From assembly GCF_001426945.1 (NCBI RefSeq), contig NZ_LMFS01000001.1:475412-539411 (forward strand): a DNA stretch of 64,000 nt. The letters are read 5' to 3'. The translations under genes were made by a program, and so were the position numbers. The notes beneath the pieces were generated by a model. That model was not told where the DNA came from. It worked only from the letters and a program-made list of their open reading frames with translations, and searched no databases. This DNA comes from Pseudolabrys sp. Root1462 (GTDB taxonomy: Bacteria > Pseudomonadota > Alphaproteobacteria > Rhizobiales > Xanthobacteraceae). Shown here one piece after another: positions 17,945 through 27,113 of this stretch. Position 1 is the stretch's first letter. Every line of letters starts with the position of its first letter.

Positions 17945-17979
17945 GTTCCGGGTTTGCGCTTTTAGCGCGCCCCGGAATC
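17945..17979. repeat. Extragenic hairpin repeat (ATTCCGGGG family)
   Basis: GTTCCGGG ... CCCCGGAATC with an inner TGCGC-TTTTA-GCGCG stem, immediately after yebC. The outer arms are shared with the elements at 8087 and 17063. Confidence 0.78.
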
Positions 17980-18213
17980 ACAGCGCTCAGCCAGTTTCTT
18001 TTTTACGGCGAATTTGCCTTGACGCTTCTGCGTCGCTCGTCCAATGGAAGGCGCGCGCCAGTGGCCGCGCAAACCTATCGTCAATCGCAGAGATCCCGAC
18101 AACCATGCCAAACGATGGCCCTAGTATCGGCCTGTACTCGGCGTTCGAGGCTCTAGCGCTTTTGGCGTGACGCACCTCGGCCGGCCGACGATGGCCGTCC
18201 TTGAAGGTGCGCT

Positions 18214-19587
18214 ATGGAAACCAACACCCTTCTTCACGAGACCAATCTGCCGCCGGCGGCGCTGGCGCAGGCCATGCTCAAGCAGCATGTCGCCGATAAC
18301 GCCGAAACGCTGAACAATCTCGAGCTCGAACGCGCCTCGAAGGTGCTGGCGGCCTTGCCTCTCGAGCGCGCGGTCGAGGTGCTCGATCAGCCGGAATTCG
18401 TGGCGGCCGCCGAGATCATCGGCTCGCTGCCGGCGCCGACCGCTGCCGCGCTGCTCAACGCCATGTCCGCGGACCGCGCCGCCGATATCGTCCGCCTGCT
18501 GCCGGACGATACGAAGACGCTGGTTCTCTCCGTGCTCGACGATGAGACCCGCGTCGCCATCGAGCGCCTCCTGGTCTATCCGGAGGACACCGCCGGCAGC
18601 CTGATGACGACGGAGTTCGTCAGCGTGCCCTCGACCTTCACGGTCGGGCAGACCCTGGAGCACATCCGCAGCGTCGAACGCACCCGCGAAACCGTCTACG
18701 CGATCTATGTGCTCGAGCCGCACGGCAAGCGGCTCGTGCAGATGGTATCGCTCCGCCGGCTCATTTCGGCCGATCCCGCCGCGCCGATCCTGTCGGCCGC
18801 GCGCGACAACAAGCCGATCACGGTCACGCCGCAGACCGATCGCGAGGAAGTCGGCCGGCTGTTCCGCAAATACGACCTGCTGGCCGTGCCGGTGGTCGAT
18901 CATTTCGGTCACGTGCTCGGCATCGTGACGGTGGACGACGCCATCGACGCCATTCTCGAGGAGAGCACCGAGGACGTGCAGCGTTTCGGCGGTATGGAAG
19001 CGATCGACAAGCCGTATCTGCAGATGGGCTTCGGCGCCATGATCAAGAAGCGCGCCGGCTGGCTGTGCGCGCTGTTCCTGAGCGAGATGCTCACCGCCAG
19101 CGCCATGCAATCGTTCGAATCCGAACTGGAAAAGGCGATCGTGCTGACGCTGTTCGTGCCGCTGATCATGAGCTCGGGCGGAAACTCGGGTTCGCAGGCG
19201 ACGTCGCTGCTGATCCGCGCGCTGGCGCTGCAGGAATTGCGGCTCCGCGACTGGTGGCGCGTGGCGATGCGCGAACTTCCGACCGGCATCGTGCTCGGCG
19301 CCATTCTCGGCGTCATCGGCATGGTGCGCATCACGCTGTGGCAGCATTTCGGGCTGTACGACTACGGCCAGTACTGGCCGCTGGTGGCGCTGACCGTCGG
19401 AGTCGCGCTGGTTGGCATCGTCACCTTCGGGTCGATGGCAGGGTCGATGCTGCCGTTCATCCTGAAGCGGCTCGGCTTCGATCCGGCGAGCGCATCGGCG
19501 CCGTTCGTGGCGACGCTCGTCGATGTCACCGGCCTCGTCATCTACTTCAGCGTGGCGCTGGTGATCCTGAAGGGGACGCTGCTCTAG
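18214..19587 (+). CDS. mgtE: Magnesium transporter MgtE
   Basis: A Mg2+ channel of the inner membrane, gated by its cytosolic Mg-sensing domains. 457 residues. The MgtE N-domain occupies ~25-130, with SADRAADIVRLLPDDTKTLVLSVLDDE-type repeats, then YPEDTAGSLMTTEF, then two CBS domains (~135-255), and five hydrophobic helices from ~285 on that include SSGGNSGSQATSLLIRALA, the pore signature. No M-box riboswitch was recognised in the 270 bp upstream. Confidence 0.95.
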   Translation: METNTLLHETNLPPAALAQAMLKQHVADNAETLNNLELERASKVLAALPLERAVEVLDQPEFVAAAEIIGSLPAPTAAALLNAMSADRAADIVRLLPDDTKTLVLSVLDDETRVAIERLLVYPEDTAGSLMTTEFVSVPSTFTVGQTLEHIRSVERTRETVYAIYVLEPHGKRLVQMVSLRRLISADPAAPILSAARDNKPITVTPQTDREEVGRLFRKYDLLAVPVVDHFGHVLGIVTVDDAIDAILEESTEDVQRFGGMEAIDKPYLQMGFGAMIKKRAGWLCALFLSEMLTASAMQSFESELEKAIVLTLFVPLIMSSGGNSGSQATSLLIRALALQELRLRDWWRVAMRELPTGIVLGAILGVIGMVRITLWQHFGLYDYGQYWPLVALTVGVALVGIVTFGSMAGSMLPFILKRLGFDPASASAPFVATLVDVTGLVIYFSVALVILKGTLL

Positions 19588-19594
19588 CTTTGTA

Positions 19595-20371
19595 TCAGCG
19601 AAGCGCGTCGAACAGCGGCAGGCTGGCAAGCCCCGAGAACGCGATGATGACGTAAGCGAGGCGGCGATAAAGCAGATCGCTGGTGCCGTGGAACCACCAG
19701 GCACCGGCGGTCATCGCCGCCGCGAACGGCACGCCGAGGAGAATGGCGAGCGTCAGCACCTGGCCGTCGAACAGCCCGGTGAACAGGTAGGCGATGATCG
19801 ACAGCGTACCTTCGAGAATGAAATAGACCATGATGTTGGCACGCACGGTTGCAGCGCTGTTCTGACCGCCAAGCCAGAATACGAGGAGCGGCGGCGCCGC
19901 GATCTGCACCGAGCCGGCGCCGAAGCCGGCCATGGCGCCGACGCCGAACGAGGCGGCGGCCGTCGGCTTGCCGTGATAGCGCCAGCCGGAGACGAGCACC
20001 GCCAGCGCGACCAGCACCAAGGCGGCGATGAACCAGCGCAGGATCAGGACATCGACATAAAGGAGCGCGGCGACGCCGAGCGGCACGAAGACCGCGCCGC
20101 CGACGGCGACGGGACCGATCTCGCGCCGCGTCGCCTGCGACCAGACCTTGAGCGCGAAGGGCAGGCTGCACAGCGTGTCGAACAGCAGCAGCGTCGGCGC
20201 CGCGACCTGCGGGCTGTACACCGCCGACATCAGCGGCATGTAGATCAGCGCCGAACCGAAACCGGTGAAGCCGCGCACCAGCCCGGCAAGCGCGGCGATG
20301 CCGAGGGCGATCAGAAATCGCGGTTCGGCGGCGGCGGCGGCAAAAGCCGGCCAGAAGGGCAGATCGGACAT
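19595..20371 (-). CDS. TauE/SafE-family sulfite/organosulfur anion exporter-like membrane protein
   Basis: 258 residues from the ATG at 20371. It has about eight hydrophobic helices and two GF.....G.G.A motifs: GLVRGFTGFGSALIYMP near residue 30 and GAMAGFGAGSVQIAAPPLLVF near 150, the internally repeated TauE/SafE plan. Members export sulfite, sulfoacetate or related anions; the substrate here is unknown. It is antisense-oriented between mgtE and ruvC. The frame remains open far upstream (20974), but that part is shadow of ruvC. Confidence 0.85.
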   Translation of the reverse strand: MSDLPFWPAFAAAAAEPRFLIALGIAALAGLVRGFTGFGSALIYMPLMSAVYSPQVAAPTLLLFDTLCSLPFALKVWSQATRREIGPVAVGGAVFVPLGVAALLYVDVLILRWFIAALVLVALAVLVSGWRYHGKPTAAASFGVGAMAGFGAGSVQIAAPPLLVFWLGGQNSAATVRANIMVYFILEGTLSIIAYLFTGLFDGQVLTLAILLGVPFAAAMTAGAWWFHGTSDLLYRRLAYVIIAFSGLASLPLFDALR

Positions 20372-20467
20372 GAGGAATTCCCGGCAGGACCGCCTCTTTA
20401 GCAGGCCGGGCCGGCGGGGGCGACCCGCCTTCTGGTCCGCAACGTCCGCGGGGGCTATCAACGGGGC

Positions 20468-20995
20468 ATGGCCAGTCAGGCGATTCGCATTCTCGGCATC
20501 GATCCCGGCCTCCGCCGCACCGGCTGGGGGCTGATCGAGACCATCGGCAACCGGCTCGTTCACGTCGCCTGCGGTTCGGTCGAGACCTCGGAGCGTGCCG
20601 ATCTCGGCGCGCGGCTGGTGGCGCTGCATGACGGGCTCGCCGCCGTGATCGAGCGTTACGCGCCGCAGGAAGCGGCGGTGGAGCAGACCTTCGTCAACGC
20701 CAATGGCGCCTCGACCCTGAAGCTCGGCCAGGCGCGCGGCATCGCCATGCTGGTGCCGGCGCGCGCCGGCCTGTCGGTCGCCGAATATGCGCCGAACCTG
20801 ATCAAGAAGACGGTGGTCGGCGCCGGCCATGCCGAGAAGGCGCAGATCCGCCTGATGATCGGCGTGCTCCTGCCCAAGGCGGACCCGCAGAGCGAGGACG
20901 CCGCCGACGCGCTCGCCATCGCCGTCTGCCATGCGCATCACCGCGCCAGCATTGTCATGAAGTTGAAGGTGCAAATGAAGGCTGTCGGGCGATGA
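20468..20995 (+). CDS. ruvC: Holliday junction resolvase RuvC
   Basis: Endonuclease that cuts Holliday junctions symmetrically within the RuvABC complex. 175 residues. Catalytic acids visible: [14 protein letters not shown] (Asp), [11 protein letters not shown] (Glu) and [14 protein letters not shown] (two Asp). The ruvA start overlaps its stop by 4 bases (ATGA), so the two are co-translated. It starts the ruvC-ruvA-cdd-ruvB-nudix-ybgC run. Confidence 0.97.
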   Translation: MASQAIRILGIDPGLRRTGWGLIETIGNRLVHVACGSVETSERADLGARLVALHDGLAAVIERYAPQEAAVEQTFVNANGASTLKLGQARGIAMLVPARAGLSVAEYAPNLIKKTVVGAGHAEKAQIRLMIGVLLPKADPQSEDAADALAIAVCHAHHRASIVMKLKVQMKAVGR

Positions 20996-21609
20996 TCGGC
21001 AAGCTCAAGGGCATCATCGACTCCTACGGCGAGGATTACGTCATCCTCGACGTCAATGGCGTCGGCTATCAGGTGCATTGCGCGGCGCGCACGCTCACCG
21101 CGCTGCCGGCGCCGGGCGAAGCGGCAACGCTGGCCATTGAAACCTATGTGCGCGAGGACCAGATCAAGCTCTTCGGCTTCACGAGCGATGCCGAGCGCGA
21201 GTGGTTCCGACTGCTGCAGACGGTGCAGGGCGTCGGCGCCAAGGTGGCGCTGTCGGTGCTCTCGACGCTGAAAGTGAATGAACTCGCCAATGCCATCGCC
21301 ATGCGCGACAAGGCATCGGTGGCGCGCACGCCGGGCGTCGGCAACAAGGTGGCGGAACGCATCGTGTCGGAACTGAAGGACAAGGTGCCGGCTTTCGCCG
21401 ATGTCGATTTCGGCGCCGCGCAGGTGGCCGGCGCGGTCGATGAACGACGCGCGCCGAAGCCGGTGCTCGACGCGGTGTCGGCGCTGGTCAATCTCGGCTA
21501 CGGCCAGCCGCAGGCGGCGACCGCCATCGCCGCGGCGTCGCGTGCGCTGGGCGAGGGCGCCGAGACCGCGGCGCTGATCCGGCAGGGCCTCAAGGAACTG
21601 GCAAAGTGA
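20992..21609 (+). CDS. ruvA: Holliday junction branch migration protein RuvA
   Basis: A tetrameric junction-binding protein that loads RuvB. 205 residues. [30 protein letters not shown] is the OB-fold domain; [17 protein letters not shown] and [21 protein letters not shown] are the two helix-hairpin-helix DNA-binding motifs, and the last ~50 residues form the flexible domain III that contacts RuvB. Overlaps ruvC by 4 bases; the gene directly after it is a deaminase-like gene rather than ruvB. Confidence 0.97.
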   Translation: MIGKLKGIIDSYGEDYVILDVNGVGYQVHCAARTLTALPAPGEAATLAIETYVREDQIKLFGFTSDAEREWFRLLQTVQGVGAKVALSVLSTLKVNELANAIAMRDKASVARTPGVGNKVAERIVSELKDKVPAFADVDFGAAQVAGAVDERRAPKPVLDAVSALVNLGYGQPQAATAIAAASRALGEGAETAALIRQGLKELAK

Positions 21610-21621
21610 TAGACTGATCGA

Positions 21622-22044
21622 ATGAAGCTGACCGACAAGGACAAGGAACTGATCGCCGCCGCCACCAAGGCGATCAAGCAGCGCTATCGCAACGACTGGC
21701 AGGAGGTCGGCGCCGCCCTGCGCACGCGCGACGGCCGCGTCATCGTTGGCGTCAATCTCGATGCCTATGTCGGACGCGGCGCGGTCTGCGCCGAGGCGGT
21801 GGCGATCGGGACCGCACTCACCGACAAGGGCGATCAGGGCATCGAGACCATCGTCGCGGTGCGCCATCCCAAGCCCGGCGAGCCGGGCGATATCGCGGTG
21901 GTGTCGCCGTGCGGCGCGTGCCGCGAACTCATCCACGATTACGACGCCAAGGCGCGCGTCATCGTGCCGAACGGCAAGCAGGGCCCGGAAGTGACGACCA
22001 TCGGCGACCTGCTGCCGAACAAATATCGGCGGGGAATGACGTGA
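21622..22044 (+). CDS. Cytidine deaminase-like protein (inserted between ruvA and ruvB)
   Basis: 140 residues with a zinc-dependent deaminase fold: [16 protein letters not shown] (zinc Cys plus catalytic Glu) and [13 protein letters not shown] (the PCGAC pair). LNKVGNLDAY-like text reads [14 protein letters not shown], which resembles the cytidine/blasticidin-S deaminase group rather than tRNA adenosine deaminase. It starts 12 bases after ruvA and its TGA overlaps the ruvB GTG (GTGA), so it is translated in the ruv operon. The natural substrate may be cytidine, deoxycytidine or a modified base. Confidence 0.85.
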   Translation: MKLTDKDKELIAAATKAIKQRYRNDWQEVGAALRTRDGRVIVGVNLDAYVGRGAVCAEAVAIGTALTDKGDQGIETIVAVRHPKPGEPGDIAVVSPCGACRELIHDYDAKARVIVPNGKQGPEVTTIGDLLPNKYRRGMT

Positions 22045-23087
22045 CCACCGCCCCCAAGCGTCTCGTCACAGCCGACAAACGCGACGACGATTTCGACTCG
22101 TCGATCCGGCCGCAGAAGCTGGCCGAGTTCGTCGGTCAGGAGAAGGCGCGCGCCAACCTGTCGGTGTTCATCGAGGCCGCCAAGGCGCGCGGCGAGGCGC
22201 TCGATCATGTGTTGTTCGTCGGCCCGCCGGGTCTCGGCAAGACCACTTTGGCGCAGATCGTGGCGCGCGAACTCGGCGTCAATTTTCGCGCCACGTCGGG
22301 CCCGGTCATTGCCAAGGCCGGTGACCTCGCGGCGCTGCTAACCAATCTCGAACCGCGCGACGTGCTGTTCATCGACGAGATTCACCGCCTCAATCCGCAT
22401 GTCGAGGAAATCCTCTATCCGGCGATGGAGGACTTTCAGCTCGACCTCATCATCGGCGAGGGCCCGGCGGCGCGGTCGGTGAAGATCGATCTGGCGCCGT
22501 TCACTTTGGTCGGCGCGACGACGCGCGCCGGCCTGCTGACCAATCCGCTGCGCGACCGCTTCGGCATTCCGATCCGCCTCAACTTCTATACCGAGGCCGA
22601 GCTCGAGCAGATCGTGGCGCGCGGCGCCCGCGTGCTCGGCCTGCCGATGACGCCGGACGGTGCCAACGAAATCGCCAAGCGCGCGCGCGGCACGCCGCGC
22701 ATCGCCGGGCGCCTGCTGCGCCGCGTCCGCGACTTCGCCCATGTCGATGGCGACAAGGCCGTCGATCGCGCGATCGCCGACAAGGCGCTGTCGGCGCTCG
22801 AAGTGGATGCCAGCGGCCTCGACGCCATGGACCGGCGCTATCTCAAGATGATCGCCGAGAACTACGCCGGCGGCCCGGTCGGCATCGAGACCATCGCCGC
22901 GGCCCTGTCGGAGCCGCGCGACGCCATCGAGGACATCATCGAGCCTTATCTGATCCAGAAGGGCTTCATCCAGCGCACGCCGCGCGGCCGATTGCTGACC
23001 GGCGCGGCGTTCAAGCATCTTGGCATGGCCGAGCCCAAGCGCGACCCGAGCCAGTTCGGGTTGTTCGCCGGAGAAGAGGATGACTGA
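22041..23087 (+). CDS. ruvB: Holliday junction branch migration helicase RuvB
   Basis: A AAA+ hexameric motor that drives branch migration. 348 residues starting at a GTG at 22041 whose first bases overlap the deaminase stop. Walker A is [13 protein letters not shown], Walker B is [10 protein letters not shown], sensor I is GATTRAGLL, the arginine finger is PLRDRFGI, and a winged-helix domain forms the last ~75 residues. The NUDIX gene starts 8 bases before its stop. Confidence 0.97.
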   Translation: MTTAPKRLVTADKRDDDFDSSIRPQKLAEFVGQEKARANLSVFIEAAKARGEALDHVLFVGPPGLGKTTLAQIVARELGVNFRATSGPVIAKAGDLAALLTNLEPRDVLFIDEIHRLNPHVEEILYPAMEDFQLDLIIGEGPAARSVKIDLAPFTLVGATTRAGLLTNPLRDRFGIPIRLNFYTEAELEQIVARGARVLGLPMTPDGANEIAKRARGTPRIAGRLLRRVRDFAHVDGDKAVDRAIADKALSALEVDASGLDAMDRRYLKMIAENYAGGPVGIETIAAALSEPRDAIEDIIEPYLIQKGFIQRTPRGRLLTGAAFKHLGMAEPKRDPSQFGLFAGEEDD

Positions 23088-23481
23088 CGGCATCATCAGG
23101 ATTGTTGCCGCGGTGATCCGCGATGGCGGCGGCCGCATGCTGCTGGTGCGCAAGCGCGGCACATCGGCCTTCATGCAGCCCGGCGGCAAGCCGGACGCGG
23201 GCGAGGACAATCTGACGGCGCTGGCGCGCGAACTCCACGAAGAGCTCGGCTGCCGCGTTCATCCGGACAGCGCGCAATCGCTGGGCGTGTTCGAATGCGT
23301 GGCGGCGAACGAGCCGGGTTTCCGCGTCCACGCCTCCGTCTATTCCATCGAAGTCGATGGCGCCATCGAAGCGCGGGCCGAGATCGACGAGGTGCTCTGG
23401 GTCGATCCGCGCGCGTTGCCCAACCTGCCGTTGGCGCCACTCACTCGCGACCACATCATGCCGCTGACGAGACTGTCATGA
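23080..23481 (+). CDS. NUDIX hydrolase
   Basis: 133 residues. The Nudix box is clear: [23 protein letters not shown], with all Glu residues of the consensus. Such enzymes hydrolyse nucleoside diphosphates linked to another moiety, often to sanitise damaged nucleotides. The start at 23080 overlaps the end of ruvB by 8 bases, and its TGA overlaps the ybgC ATG (ATGA), so it is part of the ruv-ybgC operon. Substrate unknown. Confidence 0.9.
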   Translation: MTDGIIRIVAAVIRDGGGRMLLVRKRGTSAFMQPGGKPDAGEDNLTALARELHEELGCRVHPDSAQSLGVFECVAANEPGFRVHASVYSIEVDGAIEARAEIDEVLWVDPRALPNLPLAPLTRDHIMPLTRLS

Positions 23482-23951
23482 GCCCTCCCCACGCAATCGA
23501 CGGAACCGTCACCGACGGCCTGCATCACCAGCAGATCCGGGTTTACTACGAGGACACCGATTTTTCCGGCGTCGTCTATCACGCCAGCTATCTGCGCTTC
23601 ATGGAGCGCGGCCGCACAAATTATCTGCGTTTGCTCGGGGCCGATCACCGCGCGCTGTTCGAAGAAACGGAAAAGGAAGCGCCGGGTTTCGCTTTCGTCG
23701 TGCGGCAGATGAAGATCGACTTCAAGCGGCCTGCGAAGATGGACGATCTGCTCGACCTCTATACGCGACCGAAGGAAGTGAAGGGCGCCTCGATCACGCT
23801 GCATCAGCAGGTCAAACGCGGCGACGAATTGCTGGTCGAAGCCGACGTGCAGGTCGCCTTTGTCTCCGGCGGCCGGGCCAAGCCGATCCCGAAGCCGTTG
23901 CGCATCGCCATGAAGGCCGACCAGGACGCGGTCGCGCCGGCCACGTCGTGA
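23478..23951 (+). CDS. ybgC: Tol-Pal system-associated acyl-CoA thioesterase YbgC
   Basis: A hot-dog-fold thioesterase; in E. coli it acts on acyl-CoA or acyl-ACP and is encoded first in the tol-pal operon. 157 residues. RVYYEDTDFSGVVYHASYLRFMERGR carries the catalytic Asp of the 4HBT family. In many proteobacteria tolQ follows directly; here tolQ is nearly 7 kb away, beyond a block of regulator-effector genes. It shares its promoter with the ruv genes rather than with tol. Confidence 0.93.
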   Translation: MSPPHAIDGTVTDGLHHQQIRVYYEDTDFSGVVYHASYLRFMERGRTNYLRLLGADHRALFEETEKEAPGFAFVVRQMKIDFKRPAKMDDLLDLYTRPKEVKGASITLHQQVKRGDELLVEADVQVAFVSGGRAKPIPKPLRIAMKADQDAVAPATS

Positions 23952-23979
23952 CGCAGCCGGCGCGAGAAGTCGCGTGACG

Positions 23980-24627
23980 TCAGGCGGCCTGATGCCGGGC
24001 CTGCTCGGCCTTGTAGAGCGCCAGCTCTTCCTTGAACGCCCTGGCAATGCTTGGGCGGGTCTGCATGCGCGCCTGGTAGGCTGAGATCGCCGGCCATGGT
24101 GCCAGATCTACCGGAGTCGCCATGCTCCAGTTCAGCACGGTGTAGAGATAGGCGTCGGCGACCGTGAAACGGTCGAGCAGAAATTCGCGGCCGATCAGAT
24201 AATTGTTGAGATAGGCCAGCCGCGATTTGCCTTTTTCCAGGGCGTGCCGCTTGGCGTCGTCGTTCAATGCCTTCTCGAACAGCGGAATGAACAGCGCCTT
24301 GTGCAACTCGGTGCCGATGAAGCACAGCCATTGCTGCAACTTGGCGCGCTCCAGGTCGTCGCGCGCCGCCATCTGCGCGTCGGGATAACGCGAGGCGATG
24401 TATTGCAGGATCGCGGCGTTCTCGGTGAGGATCGAACCGTCGTCGAGTCGGATCAGCGGCACCATGCCGAGCGGATAAATCGACAGGAAATCCTCGCCGT
24501 CGGAAGTCTTCTTGGTTGTGGGATCGACCTCGGTGAACTGCGCATCGGCCTTGGCTTCGTAAAGGGCGATGCGGCTGGCGAGCGAGCAGGCAAGGGGCGA
24601 GAAGTACAGTTCCAACGATCCATTCAT
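23980..24627 (-). CDS. Glutathione S-transferase
   Basis: 215 residues with a thioredoxin-like N-domain beginning MNGSLELYFSPLACSLASRI. The Cys in LACSLA and the PLIRLDDGSILTENAAILQYIA motif indicate a bacterial beta-class-like GST that conjugates glutathione to electrophiles. The C-domain is helical with FTVADAYLYTVLNW. It diverges from a TetR-family gene (24696), with a 68-bp shared control region; control of this gene by that TetR is a strong inference from the arrangement. Confidence 0.9.
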   Translation of the reverse strand: MNGSLELYFSPLACSLASRIALYEAKADAQFTEVDPTTKKTSDGEDFLSIYPLGMVPLIRLDDGSILTENAAILQYIASRYPDAQMAARDDLERAKLQQWLCFIGTELHKALFIPLFEKALNDDAKRHALEKGKSRLAYLNNYLIGREFLLDRFTVADAYLYTVLNWSMATPVDLAPWPAISAYQARMQTRPSIARAFKEELALYKAEQARHQAA

Positions 24628-24655
24628 GGGCGTCTCCCGGTTTGATATTTGTACT

Positions 24656-24676
24656 GTCTCGCACTAAATTAGAGAC
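24656..24676. promoter_or_regulatory. Inverted repeat in the divergent GST/TetR control region
   Basis: GTCTC ... GAGAC arms separated by 11 bases, inside the 68-bp gap between the divergent GST and TetR starts. It is a candidate TetR operator. The arms are short, so the claim is weak. Confidence 0.35.
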
Positions 24677-24695
24677 GTCAAGGATTAATTGCGAA

Positions 24696-25364
24696 ATGGT
24701 ACAAAAACAGGCGAAGCGCCGAGCCAAGATACCGGCGGCAGCGGATCAGGCGGCGGAGCCGCGCCGGCGTGGCCGGCCGCGTGCATACGACCCGGAAACG
24801 GCGCTCGCTGCCGCAGCCGAGATCTTCTGGAATAAGGGCTATGACGGCACGTCGCTCGACGATCTGGCCGCCGCGACCGGCATGAACCGGCCGAGTCTCT
24901 ACGCCGCCTTCGGCGACAAGCAGACGCTCTATCTGAAAACGCTGGCGCGCTATCGCGAGGAGGCGCGCATAGGGTCGGTGGGGCTTCTCGAGGACGATCC
25001 GCCGCTGCGCGTCTTCCTCAAGCGCTTCTACAAGGGCGCGCTCAATCTCTACATCACGCGCGATGGCAATGCCCGCGGCTGCTACACCGTCGGCACGGCG
25101 GCAACCCAGGCCGTTGCGGATCCGAAAGTGCGGGCCTTCCTCGTCGAAAGCATCCGCGGCACCGACGAGTTTCTCGCCGAGATCATCGCGAAGGCCCGTG
25201 ACAGAGGCGAACTGCCGCGCTCGGCCGATCCGCACGCGCTGGCGCAGCTTGCCAGCGGCACTCTGCATACGCTCGCCGTGCGCGCGCGCGCCGGCGTGCC
25301 GCGCAAGGAGCTCGATGCGCTGGCTGCCGTCACGGTCAGCACGATCTGCGGCCCGGAGCACTGA
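24696..25364 (+). CDS. TetR-family repressor (GST-linked)
   Basis: 222 residues. A basic, Ala-rich N-tail leads into the HTH: RGRPRAYDPETALAAAAEIFWNKGYDGTSLDDLAAATGMNRPSLYAAFGDKQTLY, the TetR signature with a Y-F-G-D-K turn. The C-terminal helical domain is the ligand-binding part. Start at the ATG at 24696, preceded by AATTGCGAA with no strong ribosome-binding site. It probably represses the divergent GST gene in the absence of an electrophile or other ligand; the ligand is unknown. Confidence 0.9.
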   Translation: MVQKQAKRRAKIPAAADQAAEPRRRGRPRAYDPETALAAAAEIFWNKGYDGTSLDDLAAATGMNRPSLYAAFGDKQTLYLKTLARYREEARIGSVGLLEDDPPLRVFLKRFYKGALNLYITRDGNARGCYTVGTAATQAVADPKVRAFLVESIRGTDEFLAEIIAKARDRGELPRSADPHALAQLASGTLHTLAVRARAGVPRKELDALAAVTVSTICGPEH

Positions 25365-25438
25365 TTCTGCCGGCTTGACAATTCATTGTACCGATCGGTA
25401 CAGACAGAGGCTCAGTGAATTCTCACGGAGTACTCGTC

Positions 25439-25906
25439 ATGCCGCGCCCGCCACTTCCGCCATTTACGTTGGAGACCGCTCGCCAGAAAGTGCGTATGGC
25501 GGAGGACGCGTGGAACAGCCGCGATCCCGAACGCGTATCGCTCGCATATACCGAAGACAGCACCTGGCGGAATCGCTCGGAGTTTCTCCAGGGCCGCGCC
25601 GCCATCGTCGCCTTCCTCACGCGGAAGTGGGAGAAGGAGAAAGACTACCGTTTGGTCAAGGATCTGTGGGCGTTTCACGACCGTTTCATCGCCGTGCGAT
25701 TTCAGTATGAGTGGCACGACAGCAAAGGCGACTGGTTCCGCTCCTACGGTAACGAGCAGTGGGAATTCGACGGCGAGGGCCTGATGCGCCGTCGTGAGGC
25801 GAGCATCAACGATGTGCCGATTGCGCCGGGCGATCGTCGCTTCCACTGGACCGCGCCGGGGCCGCGCCCGGCCGAGGTGCCCGGTCTGTCGGGAGAGCCA
25901 TTCTGA
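25439..25906 (+). CDS. NTF2-like (DUF1348) protein
   Basis: 155 residues of the SnoaL/NTF2-like cone fold, DUF1348 type: [54 protein letters not shown] is diagnostic. The role of this family is not settled; members often sit beside redox or detoxification genes. GGAG stands 8 bases before the ATG at 25439. Its TGA stop overlaps the probable CTG start of the next regulator, so the two are one unit. Confidence 0.85.
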   Translation: MPRPPLPPFTLETARQKVRMAEDAWNSRDPERVSLAYTEDSTWRNRSEFLQGRAAIVAFLTRKWEKEKDYRLVKDLWAFHDRFIAVRFQYEWHDSKGDWFRSYGNEQWEFDGEGLMRRREASINDVPIAPGDRRFHWTAPGPRPAEVPGLSGEPF

Positions 25907-26475
25907 AACGCGCGAAGCCTGTCGCAAGCTCACCCCGCGCAGCGTTGCTGCCTCAGCTCGGCGAAGTGTTTCGCACCCATGGCTATGAAGGTGCGAGCCT
26001 GACGCTCATCACCGCGGCGACCGGGCTCGGCAAAGGCAGCCTTTACCATCTGTTCCCCGGCGGCAAGGCGCAGATGGCAAAGGAGGTGCTCGCCGAGATC
26101 GACCAATGGTTCGAGCGCGAGGTGTTTGCACCGCTGCGCGACAGCGCCGACGCACAAGCCGGCATCGGGCAGATGTTCAAGGCCACCGACGTCTACTTTC
26201 GCTCGGGCCGGCGCGTGTGTCTGGTCGGCGTCTTCGCGCTGGGCGCCGCGCGCGATGAGTTCGCCGACGCCGTGCACGGCTATTTCGATCGCTGGCGCGA
26301 GGCGCTGGCCTCGGCGCTGGAACGTGCCGGCCATGCGCGCGGCGAAGCGAAGGAATTGTCAGAGGATATTGTGGCTGGCATCCAGGGCGCGCTGGTGCTG
26401 GCCCGCGCCGCCGACGACCCGAAGGTGTTCAGTCGCACGCTCGCAAGGCTGAAGCGGCGCGCGGGAGGCCGATAA
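25903..26475 (+). CDS. TetR-family regulator with a probable CTG start
   Basis: 190 residues if translation begins at the CTG at 25903. The HTH reads [42 protein letters not shown], with the C-domain rich in Cys-Val-Gly-Val near 95. There is no ATG or GTG near the right place: a TTG at 25945 would cut off helix 1. The CTG overlaps the upstream TGA (CTGA), like the ATGA junctions seen elsewhere, and GGGAGA lies 6 bases before it. Direct evidence for the start is lacking. Probably controls the NTF2-like gene with which it is coupled. Confidence 0.78.
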   Translation: MKRAKPVASSPRAALLPQLGEVFRTHGYEGASLTLITAATGLGKGSLYHLFPGGKAQMAKEVLAEIDQWFEREVFAPLRDSADAQAGIGQMFKATDVYFRSGRRVCLVGVFALGAARDEFADAVHGYFDRWREALASALERAGHARGEAKELSEDIVAGIQGALVLARAADDPKVFSRTLARLKRRAGGR

Positions 26476-26537
26476 CGCCTGAGGATCGCGGTAGAAACCG
26501 GGTGGCGGACTCGGCCCGGCAGCGCCATGTTACGATT

Positions 26538-27113
26538 ATGGATGAGCAAGCCTTCACATTGTTCGATACCGCGATCGGGACCTGCGGCGTTGCCTGGAAT
26601 GCGCGCGGGCTGATCGGCGTGCAATTGCCGGAGGCGGACGCCGCGGCGACACGCCGGCGGATGGCAAAACGTTTTCCGCAAGCCCAGGAGGCCAGCCCGC
26701 CACCTTCGGTGCAGGAGGCGATCAAGGGCATCGTCGCGTTGCTCAATGGCGAGAAACGCGACCTGCGCGCCGTCGCCATCGACGACAGCGAAACGCCCGA
26801 GTTCAACGCCCGGGTTTATAAAATCGTGCGGCAGATTCCGCCTGGCGAGACGCTGACCTATGGCGAGGTCGCCGAGCGCCTCGGCGACAAGACGCTGGCC
26901 CGCGCCGTCGGCCAGGCGATGGGGCAGAACCCGTGTCCCGTCGTCATGCCGTGCCATCGCGTCATGGCGGCAAGCGACCGCAGTGGTGCGAAGACCGGCG
27001 GCTTCTCGGCCCCCGGCGGCGTGGTGACCAAGCTCAAGCTGCTGACCATCGAGGGCGCGCAGCCGGGCGGCCCGACCTTGTTCGACACGCTGCCGCTCGC
27101 GGTGCGCCGCTAG
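26538..27113 (+). CDS. ogt: Methylated-DNA-[protein]-cysteine S-methyltransferase
   Basis: Suicide repair protein that moves the alkyl group from O6-alkylguanine (or O4-alkylthymine) to its own cysteine. 191 residues. The active site VMPCHRVMA places the acceptor Cys near residue 139, and IPPGETLTYGEVAERLG is the upstream DNA-binding helix region. The start is chosen at the ATG at 26538 (MDEQAFTLFDTAIG); a GTG at 26502 also fits the frame. It stands alone on plus between TetR and the minus-strand DoxX gene. Confidence 0.9.
   Translation: MDEQAFTLFDTAIGTCGVAWNARGLIGVQLPEADAAATRRRMAKRFPQAQEASPPPSVQEAIKGIVALLNGEKRDLRAVAIDDSETPEFNARVYKIVRQIPPGETLTYGEVAERLGDKTLARAVGQAMGQNPCPVVMPCHRVMAASDRSGAKTGGFSAPGGVVTKLKLLTIEGAQPGGPTLFDTLPLAVRR

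Noticed and set aside
18000-18213. Mg riboswitch before mgtE
   Set aside because: No M-box (ykoK) core motif was recognised; only unspecific hairpins.
18121-19704. 527-codon open frame on minus opposite mgtE
   Set aside because: Shadow of mgtE, with His/Arg/Gln-rich composition and no domain.
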